This document shows, piece by piece, positions 50,305 to 57,473 of a DNA stretch of 64,000 nt. A model generated the notes under the pieces. The model made no database searches and was not told where the DNA came from. It saw only the letters and a program-made list of their open reading frames with translations. Source of the stretch: Fretibacterium fastidiosum (GTDB lineage Bacteria > Synergistota > Synergistia > Synergistales > Aminobacteriaceae); NCBI RefSeq assembly GCF_964642095.1, contig NZ_OZ209244.1, positions 2,666,001 through 2,730,000 of the forward strand. The letters are read 5' to 3'. How positions within the stretch are numbered: the stretch's first letter is position 1; each line of letters begins with the position of its first letter. The position numbers and the translations under genes were made by a program.

Positions 50305-51519
50305 TCAGGCGCTTGCCTGCCCCTGCTTTCCGCGCGTCATGACGTCCATGAACACGGCGATCGCCCCGTCGCCGGTGACGTTGCACGCCGTCCCGAAGCT
50401 GTCCTGCGCGATGTAGAGCGCGATCATGAGGTTGAGCATACTGTCGTTGAAGCCCAGCATGGAGCTCAGGATGCCGAGGGCGGCCATCACGGCTCCGCCG
50501 GGGACGCCCGGCGCGGCCACCATCGTGATGCCCAGCATCAGGATGAACGGAAACAGTCCGCCCAGCGTCACGTCCATGCCGTTCAGCATCATGAGGGCGA
50601 TCGAACAGCTCGTGAGGGTGATGGTCGATCCGGAGAGGTGGATGGTGGCGCAGAGAGGACAGACGAACTCCGCGATTCGGTCGCTCACGCCGTTGCTCTT
50701 GGTGCAGGCCACCGTCACGGGGATCGTCGCCGCAGAGGACTGGGTGCCGATGGCCGTGAAGTACGCCGGAAGCATACGACGGATGAGCTTGATCGGGTTC
50801 TTGCCCGCCGCGGTCCCCGCGATCGTGTACTGGATCAGGATGACCGCCACGTGCAGCAGGATGATGATCGCGAAGACGCGAACGAAGACGGACATGATGT
50901 CCATGACCGTGCCGGCATAGGTCATGTTGGCGAAGATGCCGTACACGTGCAGCGGCAGGAGGGGAATGAGGACGCCGGCCACCAGCTTTTCGATGATGTG
51001 CTGGACCTCGGAAAAGCCGTTCTTCAGCGACGTGCTGTGGGTGACGGCGATGCCGATCCCGAAGATGAAGGAGAGGAGGAGCGCCGTCATGACCCCCATC
51101 AGGGGCGGCATGTCGATCGAGAAGAGCCCCTTCAGCATGGTCTCCTCAGCGTTTTGAGCGTCCTCGAGCACGATGGAGCCCACCTTCAGGAAGGACGGGA
51201 AGACGGACACGTCCACGAAATAGGCCAGGAGCCCCGCAAAGAGGGTGGAGGCGTAGGCGATGAGGACGGTGAGCCCCAGGGTCTTCCCCGCGCCCTCGCC
51301 CAGCTCCGCGATGCCGGAGACCACAAAGCCGATGATGATCAGCGGGATGCAGAAGCCCAGGAAGTTGCCGAAGATGCTGTTGAAGGTCGCGCCGATCTGG
51401 ATGATGAGCGGCAGTTCCGCGCTCCTGGCCATCGTTCCCACGACGACCCCCAGAACGATGGCGATGATCAGCCGCGGAAGAAGCCCGATGTGAAACTTTT
51501 TCTGTCCCTCGTTGCCCAT
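50305..51519 (-). CDS. Dicarboxylate/amino acid:cation symporter (DAACS family)
   Basis: 404-residue secondary transporter of the glutamate-transporter fold. Features: multiple hydrophobic segments, the hairpin-1 motif GTQSSAATIPVT (equivalent of the Ser-rich loop), the TM7-type HLSGSTITLTS and the TM8 substrate segment FGTACNVTGDGAIAVF. It lies 63 bp downstream of kbl on the same strand, in a threonine-degrading operon, so serine/threonine uptake is a reasonable guess, but glutamate/aspartate or dicarboxylates cannot be excluded. ATG with AAGGAGG upstream. Confidence 0.9.
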   Translation of the reverse strand: MGNEGQKKFHIGLLPRLIIAIVLGVVVGTMARSAELPLIIQIGATFNSIFGNFLGFCIPLIIIGFVVSGIAELGEGAGKTLGLTVLIAYASTLFAGLLAYFVDVSVFPSFLKVGSIVLEDAQNAEETMLKGLFSIDMPPLMGVMTALLLSFIFGIGIAVTHSTSLKNGFSEVQHIIEKLVAGVLIPLLPLHVYGIFANMTYAGTVMDIMSVFVRVFAIIILLHVAVILIQYTIAGTAAGKNPIKLIRRMLPAYFTAIGTQSSAATIPVTVACTKSNGVSDRIAEFVCPLCATIHLSGSTITLTSCSIALMMLNGMDVTLGGLFPFILMLGITMVAAPGVPGGAVMAALGILSSMLGFNDSMLNLMIALYIAQDSFGTACNVTGDGAIAVFMDVMTRGKQGQASA

Positions 51520-51582
51520 GACGAAAGATTCCTCCTTAAACCTTAAATATTGTGTATGCGCGTCAGAGTTCGCGCGCTGCGC

Positions 51583-52812
51583 CTACTTCCCGAACGACCC
51601 GATCGCCGCCAGGACCTCGTCGATGTCCGCCTCCGTGTGGTCTGCGTTGATCTGGAAGCGAATCTCCTCCGCTCCGCGCGGCACCACTGGGAAGGTCATG
51701 CCCGTAGCCAACACCCCGTTCTCCAGCAGGTGCGCCACCATGGCTCTGGTCCGATCTGTGTCGTGCAGCACGAGGGGCGTCACGGGGTGCTCGCCGGGGA
51801 TCGTCTCATACCCCAGCTTGACGAGCCCGTCCTCGAAGCGCTTCGTCATGACGCGCAGGTGCTCCAGTATCTTTGCGCCCTCGTCGCTTTCAAGGATGTC
51901 GAGGGCCTTCATCGTGGCGCAGGCCTCGCCCACCGTGATGGGGTTCGAGTAGATGTACATGGCCGCGTGCTCCCGCAGGTAGGTGATCAGCGCGCGCGAC
52001 GCCGTCACGTAGCCGCCGTTCACCCCGTAGGCCTTGCCCAGGGTCCCGATCAGGACGTCCACCCTGGCTCCGGTCATCTCCTCCGTGCCGTGTCCGGTGC
52101 GGCCACAGGCCCCCACGCCGTGGGAGTCGTCCACCACGAGGAAGGCCCCCTCGGCGAAGTGCTCGTCATAGCTGTGGACCAGCTCCTGGATCTCCTTGAG
52201 CGGGGCGTGGTCACCCCTCATGCTGAAGATGCCGTCCGTCACCACGAGAACGCGCTTCGCCGTGCCAGCCTTCGCCTCATCGAGGCAGCGCTTCAGGTCG
52301 CCCAGGTCGTTGTGCTTGTACACCGCGCGGAAGGGGGGCCGGCCCAGTTTGATGGCGTTGATGATGCTGTTGTGGTTCAGCTCGTCGCTGACGACGAAGG
52401 TCTCCTTGCTGATGAGGGAGGTGATGACCCCGCCCACGGTCACGTAGGCCGCGCTGAAGATCATCGCGTCCTCCCGGCCATGGAAGGCCGCCAAACGGTG
52501 CTCAAGGTCGCGGTGCGCCTTGAACGTCCCGCTGATAAAGCGCACCGCGCCGGGCCCGACGCCAAAGCGGCGCGTGCCCTCCTCGTCCGCTGCGATCATG
52601 TCCTCGCGCAGGGCGAGGCCCAGGTAGGAGTTGGAGTTCATGCGAATGAACTCCTTGCCGCCGCGCCCCTCGAGCAGGTAGCGGGGCCCCCTGGACCCGG
52701 CGGCCCGCTTCACCTCGACGATGATCTCCTCCTTCCCCTTCATGCGCCCTTCCTGCTTCAGCCTCTCAAGCTCCGCAGCGAGGGCCGCCTCCAGCTTCTT
52801 CATGATCTTCAT
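51583..52812 (-). CDS. kbl: Glycine C-acetyltransferase (2-amino-3-ketobutyrate CoA ligase)
   Basis: 409-residue PLP enzyme of the alpha-oxoamine synthase family; splits 2-amino-3-oxobutyrate with CoA into glycine and acetyl-CoA. NSNSYLGLA, GTFKAHRDLEHRLAAFHGRE, VVDDSHGVGACG and the PLP-lysine motif GTLGKAYGVNGGY are visible. The paralogous BioF is a less likely identity because the adjacent gene is threonine dehydrogenase, which makes the KBL substrate. AAGGAG precedes ATG 52812. Operon: tdh-kbl-transporter. Confidence 0.93.
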   Translation of the reverse strand: MKIMKKLEAALAAELERLKQEGRMKGKEEIIVEVKRAAGSRGPRYLLEGRGGKEFIRMNSNSYLGLALREDMIAADEEGTRRFGVGPGAVRFISGTFKAHRDLEHRLAAFHGREDAMIFSAAYVTVGGVITSLISKETFVVSDELNHNSIINAIKLGRPPFRAVYKHNDLGDLKRCLDEAKAGTAKRVLVVTDGIFSMRGDHAPLKEIQELVHSYDEHFAEGAFLVVDDSHGVGACGRTGHGTEEMTGARVDVLIGTLGKAYGVNGGYVTASRALITYLREHAAMYIYSNPITVGEACATMKALDILESDEGAKILEHLRVMTKRFEDGLVKLGYETIPGEHPVTPLVLHDTDRTRAMVAHLLENGVLATGMTFPVVPRGAEEIRFQINADHTEADIDEVLAAIGSFGK

Positions 52813-52887
52813 CGCTCTCCTTTGATTTAAAGATGAACAGGGATGAACATTAGAATTTAGAACGGGGACGATGCCGCCCAGGCAGGA

Positions 52888-53850
52888 TTAGAACTTCGCC
52901 TCATCGCCCAGCTTGAGGCGCAGGTTCTTCAACATGTCGTCGGTCATGGCGTTCAGGTCGTACTTCGGGTTCCAGTCCCACTCCGCCCGCGCCGCCGAAT
53001 CGTCGATGGAGTTGGGCCAGCTGTCAGCGATGGCCTGGCGCACGGGATCGACGTCGTAATCCATGACGAAGGACGGAATGCGGACGCGGATCGCCGCCGC
53101 CACCTGCTCCGGCTCAAAGCTCATCGCCGTGATGTTGAAGCAGCAGCGGTGGACCAGTCGTGCCGGGTCCGCCTCCATGACCTGCACCATGCCGTCGATG
53201 GCGTCCGGAATGTACATCATGTCCATGTAGGTTCCCGCCGCGATGTAGCTGGTGTAGCGCGCCGCCTGCACGGCCTGATAGTAGATGTCCACTGCGTAGT
53301 CCGTCGTCCCCCCGCCCGGCAGCGTCTTGTAGGAGATGAGGCCGGGGAACCGCACCCCCCTGGTGTCGACGCCCCATTTCTTGTGGTAGTACTCGGCCAG
53401 GAGCTCTCCGGCCACCTTGGTGATGCCGTAGATGGTGTTGGGACGCTGAATCGTGTCCTGCGGGGTCTTGTCGTGGGGTGTTTCAGGGCCAAAGGCGGCG
53501 ATGGAGCTGGGGAAGAAGACCGCACAGCCCTTCTCGCGGCCCATCTCGAGGGCGTTGCACAGCCCCTGGATGTTGATCTGCCAGGCAAGCTGAGGCTTCT
53601 TCTCCGCGTTGGCCGACAGGATCCCGGCCAGGTGGTAGATCGTGTCCGGCTTGAACTTCGACACGCACTCCGCGTACCGCTCCGCCTCTCGGACGTCCAG
53701 GATCTCGAAGGGGCCCTCCGGAAGGGCGTGCGCCGCATCCTCCCGGACGTCGGTGGCAAGGACGTTCGCCGCGCCGTAGTCCCGGCGCAGCCGCGTTACG
53801 AGCTCCGTCCCGATCTGTCCAAGGCACCCCGATACCATGATCCTCTTCAT
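52888..53850 (-). CDS. tdh: L-threonine 3-dehydrogenase, SDR type
   Basis: 320-residue NAD-dependent enzyme of the short-chain (UDP-galactose-epimerase-like) type, oxidising threonine to 2-amino-3-oxobutyrate. Rossmann motif VSGCLGQIGTEL, the catalytic region FFPSSIAAFG with YGITKVAGE (Tyr-x3-Lys) and the substrate-loop TTDYAVDIYYQA are present. Not the zinc-dependent MDR-type Tdh. ATG 53850 has GGAGGTG 8 nt upstream; first gene of the operon. Confidence 0.94.
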   Translation of the reverse strand: MKRIMVSGCLGQIGTELVTRLRRDYGAANVLATDVREDAAHALPEGPFEILDVREAERYAECVSKFKPDTIYHLAGILSANAEKKPQLAWQINIQGLCNALEMGREKGCAVFFPSSIAAFGPETPHDKTPQDTIQRPNTIYGITKVAGELLAEYYHKKWGVDTRGVRFPGLISYKTLPGGGTTDYAVDIYYQAVQAARYTSYIAAGTYMDMMYIPDAIDGMVQVMEADPARLVHRCCFNITAMSFEPEQVAAAIRVRIPSFVMDYDVDPVRQAIADSWPNSIDDSAARAEWDWNPKYDLNAMTDDMLKNLRLKLGDEAKF

Positions 53851-53889
53851 TGTGAAGACACCTCCATACAGGATTGGATTCCTGATCTC

Positions 53890-53917
53890 AGTATAGGACA
53901 ACGAGAGGACGTTTTAA
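53890..53917 (-). promoter_or_regulatory. Possible tdh promoter
   Basis: -10 TATACT (53890-53895) with a poor -35 TTAAAA (53912-53917), 16-bp spacer. Confidence 0.4.
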
Positions 53918-53921
53918 GTTG

Positions 53922-54257
53922 CTATATTTTATATTCTAAAAGGACACCCCATACAGCCTCGCTCAATGCTCTGAATGCCTCTCCTATCTTCTCATTATGA
54001 CAAAAAAGGTTCAGAGGGCTGAGCAAGTCTGGATGAGCTATGAAGTATGAGAGCGGCTTCGCCTTAGGCATCCAATCTGTGGATTTGAAATCTGCGATAG
54101 GAACGCGGACGGTATCGCCGCGTTGCAATGTTTCATCCACACGCCACCACAAGCCAACTGGAACGGAGTACGTCGTGTTCATAACCAGTCGGCCGAAACA
54201 GAACAGGGCGGCAAGCGCCGCCCCGACAAGAAGAATCGATGCTGCACTTCGCCGCAT
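53922..54257 (-). CDS. Small membrane-associated protein resembling N-terminal half of TraF/S26 signal peptidase
   Basis: 111 residues. N-terminal hydrophobic helix (ILLVGAALAALFCFGRLVM) followed by NTTYSVPVGLWWRVDETLQRGD, which recalls the NxTxSMPxGLY...GD signature of conjugative TraF-type peptidases, including the candidate catalytic Ser. The second half is unrelated to TraF and there is no clear Lys-containing box, so it is either truncated or a divergent protein. AT-richer than the surrounding chromosome. Part of the plasmid-like island next to csrA. Confidence 0.5.
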   Translation of the reverse strand: MRRSAASILLVGAALAALFCFGRLVMNTTYSVPVGLWWRVDETLQRGDTVRVPIADFKSTDWMPKAKPLSYFIAHPDLLSPLNLFCHNEKIGEAFRALSEAVWGVLLEYKI

Positions 54258-54300
54258 TATAGAATGGAATTTGATTGCATCGTCTTACGCCTCTTTAATT

Positions 54301-54331
54301 AAGCGTCTGTTCGTTTTCTTAGCCGTAATGT
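54301..54331 (-). pseudogene. Fragment similar to the adjacent 54361-55278 gene
   Basis: The plus-strand stretch AAGCGTCTGTTCGTT followed by TTCTTAGCCGTAAT closely matches 54859-54889 inside the next gene, with small gaps; no open frame. Likely residue of a decayed tandem paralogue. Confidence 0.5.
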
Positions 54332-54360
54332 TACGATGCTCTCTGTTGAAAGAATAGAAT

Positions 54361-55278
54361 TTACTTAAAGCCGGGAGTGAAAGTTTCGCCCTTAGCACGG
54401 ACGCTCAAGTACAGGATGTCTCCGCCGTCATACCTCTCTTCAGGGGCTATGCTCCTGTATCCGTCGTGTTCCACATCGACGTTTTGAGCCATCTCCTTGC
54501 GCACGTCTTCAGGCACACCTTCAAGGCTGTACCCAATCCAGCACTTTTTGCTGTTCCCGTGAAATGACCAACGACCACTGGAAAAATCGACAGCGGTCTT
54601 AGGAATACCCAACTCATACAGCTTTTCAATGTAGGGACGCAAAATTTTTTCCATGTGTTCCGGTGTATCCAGGACGGTCCCCAGGTCAAAATCCTTGTTC
54701 GATTCAATTTCCTTCCTGTGGTCATCAAGATAGCCCATCCCCATCAGGCCATTGAGGGCCAATTTAACGTTTTTGATAGGACCGAGTATGTTGTTCAGTT
54801 CCTCAGAGGTAGAAAATTTGCCGAACGTCTTCTTGTGGCTCTGGATACCGAGTTTCTCAAGCGTCTGTTCGTTCTCCTCAGCGTAATACTGTGTCAGCCA
54901 GTGCATTTCTTTCCCCTGCTCTGCCTGAAGTTCCTCAAAGACCGTGCGGGCCTCGCGTACACGGGCTTTCAGCTCAACGTTAGCTGCGGCCGGGTCTTCC
55001 GGCAGCGGAGCATCCTTTCTGTCTTTGCAGTATTTTTCAATCCAGGTGTTCGCAGACTTCGAGCCTCTAACGGCTATCATCTGCAACTCCATCGAAGCAT
55101 CATGAGCCTGCTTCGTCAGCATCTCATTCTCCGCAGCGAGCTCCTCCGGCGTCATCGAGGCAATGGCCGGCGTGTTGATGGACGAGCCGCCGCTGCCTAC
55201 CAGGGAATACACTCCGGCAGCCAGAATTCCCAGCACCAGGACAACAACAACCACGTTTCCCATTTGCAGCTTCTTCAC
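54361..55278 (-). CDS. Membrane-anchored hypothetical protein of plasmid-like island
   Basis: About 305 residues from GTG 55278 (VKKLQMGN; AAAGGGG 8 nt upstream). One N-terminal hydrophobic segment (NVVVVVLVLGILAAGVYSLV), then a soluble, charged domain outside the membrane with an acidic helical first half (ELAAENEMLTKQAHDASMEL) and a more structured second half ending YDGGDILYLSVRAKG. No family recognised. Two degraded relatives of its sequence are seen nearby (54301-54331 and 56424-56481), so it belonged to a duplicated gene set. Confidence 0.6.
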   Translation of the reverse strand: MKKLQMGNVVVVVLVLGILAAGVYSLVGSGGSSINTPAIASMTPEELAAENEMLTKQAHDASMELQMIAVRGSKSANTWIEKYCKDRKDAPLPEDPAAANVELKARVREARTVFEELQAEQGKEMHWLTQYYAEENEQTLEKLGIQSHKKTFGKFSTSEELNNILGPIKNVKLALNGLMGMGYLDDHRKEIESNKDFDLGTVLDTPEHMEKILRPYIEKLYELGIPKTAVDFSSGRWSFHGNSKKCWIGYSLEGVPEDVRKEMAQNVDVEHDGYRSIAPEERYDGGDILYLSVRAKGETFTPGFK

Positions 55279-55310
55279 GAAAACCGCCCCTTTCCATCTT
55301 GCCACACAGG

Positions 55311-56138
55311 CTATCTGCGCAGCGTTTTTTTGTTCTTTTGTACCAGAGGCTCGACACGCGCCGTGCTGCCGTCCCTGGCATAAGCGATCTTCAGGTTCTG
55401 GCCACGCTCCGGGGAAACATCCAGCCTGTCCAGTCTGTGGACGTACAGGCCGCTGCCGATCCTCTGGAGGCAGTAGCCTTGCTCCTCGTTCACGTGGATG
55501 ATCTCACCTTTGTATGTCTGGCCATCCTCGCGCGGTTCGACAAAAATCTTTGGCGCCTCGATGAGGTTGAGTTCCTGGATTTCCTTCTCCAGCTTTACCG
55601 CTTCCGGGAAAAGCGCCTCGCGCTGGAGCTCTTGAAAGTGTTCGAGGCCTGCTCTCAGATTCGCCTGGCGGGCGGCATAGTATTCCGTTCGGGCATCCTC
55701 CTGTGCCGGAAAGTACCGCTTCCCAACGCCCAGATAGGATATTTGGCCGCTGACGAAGGTATACATGCCATCGCCCCGTGGAATGCCTCGGATTCCGTTG
55801 GGGAAGATGCTCTCGACGTGTTCTCGGTAGGTTTTCGGGTCCTGAACGAGCTTCAAGGACAGCTCCGCTTCTCCGCTCCGCGAAAGCTGCTTGTCCAGGA
55901 TATCGGAATCCGTCTCCTTCAGGTACTGCTCGACTGCGATACACTGGCGCTCCAGCTTGAGGGCATGGAGGGCGTTCCCGTCCTGTGACGCCTCCAACAG
56001 AACAGACGAAAGTTCCTTCAACGCTGCGTTGTAGCCGCTCCGATCCTCTGATGAAGCAACGGATTCAAATGCTTTCGTTAAGTCAAGAAAAAGATTCTCT
56101 CGACTCGTTATATCAGGCTTCAAGCCATTCTTTTCCAT
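55311..56138 (-). CDS. Hypothetical protein with C-terminal KfrB-like domain
   Basis: 275 residues. The first about 190 are helical and charged (LTKAFESVASSEDRSGYNAAL; EYYAARQANLRAGLEHFQEL). The C-terminal about 60 residues (YKGEIIHVNEEQGYCLQRI, then YVHRLDRLD, then GQNLKIAYARDG) fit the KfrB domain, a small beta module frequent in plasmid-borne proteins. It overlaps the upstream small gene by 26 bp. Role unknown; the domain supports a plasmid or conjugative origin of the island. Confidence 0.6.
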   Translation of the reverse strand: MEKNGLKPDITSRENLFLDLTKAFESVASSEDRSGYNAALKELSSVLLEASQDGNALHALKLERQCIAVEQYLKETDSDILDKQLSRSGEAELSLKLVQDPKTYREHVESIFPNGIRGIPRGDGMYTFVSGQISYLGVGKRYFPAQEDARTEYYAARQANLRAGLEHFQELQREALFPEAVKLEKEIQELNLIEAPKIFVEPREDGQTYKGEIIHVNEEQGYCLQRIGSGLYVHRLDRLDVSPERGQNLKIAYARDGSTARVEPLVQKNKKTLRR

Positions 56139-56424
56139 AGGCTGCTACCACATCATCCAAATTGTGTCCAGATTTTTTTAACCGTTCAACACCCCAATCT
56201 GTCTTGAGAACACGAGCCATGGGCAACGATAAAGGAATTTGCTTTGCAAGTTTTATGGCTAGTTCTTTGTTTCCAGCTTTAAAGGCATCTGCAACCTGTC
56301 TTCCAATTTCCTTACGCCGAGCTTCTGGCATTGTAGATTGAAATATAAAGCTCCTCCCCCTTCCGAGTGACATCGTATCACTGCCTGAGAACACGGGTTT
56401 TCCGCCGCCGTCATCCACGGTCAA
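56113..56424 (-). CDS. Small hypothetical protein, uncertain start
   Basis: Up to 103 residues. The well-formed part is the last 71 (MPEARRKEIGRQVADAFKAG...DVVAAYGKEWLEA), a charged helical protein. The upstream portion comes from the junction sequence next to csrA (TTG start, no Shine-Dalgarno), so a shorter form starting at the internal ATG is possible. Its 3' end overlaps the KfrB-domain gene, implying coupled translation. No family recognised. Confidence 0.45.
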   Translation of the reverse strand: MTVDDGGGKPVFSGSDTMSLGRGRSFIFQSTMPEARRKEIGRQVADAFKAGNKELAIKLAKQIPLSLPMARVLKTDWGVERLKKSGHNLDDVVAAYGKEWLEA

Positions 56425-56481
56425 CGGTTGTACGGCACGTCAAATGATCGGACGTTCCAGTACAGGATGTCTCCGCCGTCA
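56424..56481 (-). pseudogene. 3' remnant of a paralogue of the 54361-55278 gene, fused to csrA end
   Basis: In one frame this stretch reads DGGDILYWNVRSFDVPYNR then a stop, matching DGGDILYLSVRAKG at the C-terminus of the protein at 54361-55278. A 23-bp segment (56459-56481) is identical to 54408-54430 and includes the csrA stop codon. Confidence 0.6.
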
Positions 56482-56778
56482 CTCCTCGTCCCGTTCCCTG
56501 AGGCGCACCGTCGGGATCTTCGACAGGCGCGAGAAGGTCGAAACCGGCAGCTGCGGCGTCTCATCGGCCCCCTCCACCTTCGCGGAGCGCTTCGCCGCCT
56601 CCGCCGCAACCCGGTTCTCCGCGACGATGACGTCCCAGAGCTCCTTGCGCCAGATCTGCGTCGCCTGAGGCGCCGTGATCCCCAGCCTCACCACGTCGCC
56701 CCGAACGTCGATCACCATCACCTCGACGTCCGTCCCGATCTGTATGGACTCGTTGATGCGTCGGCTCAAGACCAGCAT
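56479..56778 (-). CDS. csrA: Carbon storage regulator CsrA
   Basis: 99-residue RNA-binding regulator that represses translation of flagellin and other mRNAs by binding GGA motifs near the Shine-Dalgarno. The core MLVLSRRINESIQIG...VRLGITAPQ is canonical. The about 38-residue C-terminal extension (VEGADETPQLPVSTFSRL...RERDEE) exceeds the usual 60-75 residue length; its last codons and stop abut the 23-bp repeat shared with 54408-54430, so the original end may have been altered. It starts 1 bp overlapping the fliW stop. Confidence 0.95.
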   Translation of the reverse strand: MLVLSRRINESIQIGTDVEVMVIDVRGDVVRLGITAPQATQIWRKELWDVIVAENRVAAEAAKRSAKVEGADETPQLPVSTFSRLSKIPTVRLRERDEE

Positions 56779-57263
56779 CAGCCCTGTCCCCCTGCAGCCG
56801 CAGCCTGACTCCGCATCCTCGTGCGCACGTCGTCGGGGAAGACGGCGTGGCGAATGGGGTACTCTTCATTGAGCGCGATGACCTGCACGGCCTTGCGCGT
56901 CTTGAGGTTCAGCAGAATGGGCGCCCTCAGGTTCGCCGTCATGTTCCACGGCGCGCCCTCCGGAATGGACACCACGATCAGAAGGGCCAGGTCGGCGGGG
57001 TCCATGGAGCCCACCAGCTCCAGCTCGTCCTCCGGAATGCGCGCGTTATAATCCGGGCGCACCGCGTCCGGCGTCGTCACCGGCAATGCCAGAGCCGGGT
57101 CCTCCAGGTTCTGAAGCCACTTGATGGCGTTGTCCTCGCTCCCCACCAAAATCCAGCGATGCCGGTCCTCAAAGGCCGGAATGCCCCTGGGAAACGCCAG
57201 GACGTCCTCGTCCCCATAGGAGACCTCGCCAAACCGTTCCGTCGCTATCGTCGTTGCTGACAT
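56778..57263 (-). CDS. fliW: Flagellar assembly factor FliW
   Basis: About 161 residues. FliW binds CsrA and flagellin, releasing CsrA repression when flagellin is exported. Signatures: TERFGEVSYGDEDVLAFPRGIPAFEDRHRWILV, LVVSIPEGAPWNMTANLRAPILLN-type segment, and ALNEEYPIRH. The start ATG 57263 has GAGG 6 nt upstream; ATG 57275 is the alternative. A TATAAT at 57382-57387 (minus strand) might serve as a separate promoter between flgL and fliW, though no -35 is evident. Confidence 0.94.
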   Translation of the reverse strand: MSATTIATERFGEVSYGDEDVLAFPRGIPAFEDRHRWILVGSEDNAIKWLQNLEDPALALPVTTPDAVRPDYNARIPEDELELVGSMDPADLALLIVVSIPEGAPWNMTANLRAPILLNLKTRKAVQVIALNEEYPIRHAVFPDDVRTRMRSQAAAAGGQG

Positions 57264-57473
57264 CTTTATCCTCATACTTTCACGCCCGCCACGAAAAATC
57301 AGGAAAACAGGGCGGACAAGACCTGACCGCCCTGCGCCTCCGACCGCCCCATCGAGACCGCCGGTCCGTCGTTTCGGCACTATTATACACGAGGCGCCCC
57401 GCAGCCCGGCGAGGGGCCGCGGACGCCCGCCAAAAAGCCACAGGGGGCAAACGCCCTCCGCGGCCTGCAGGTC

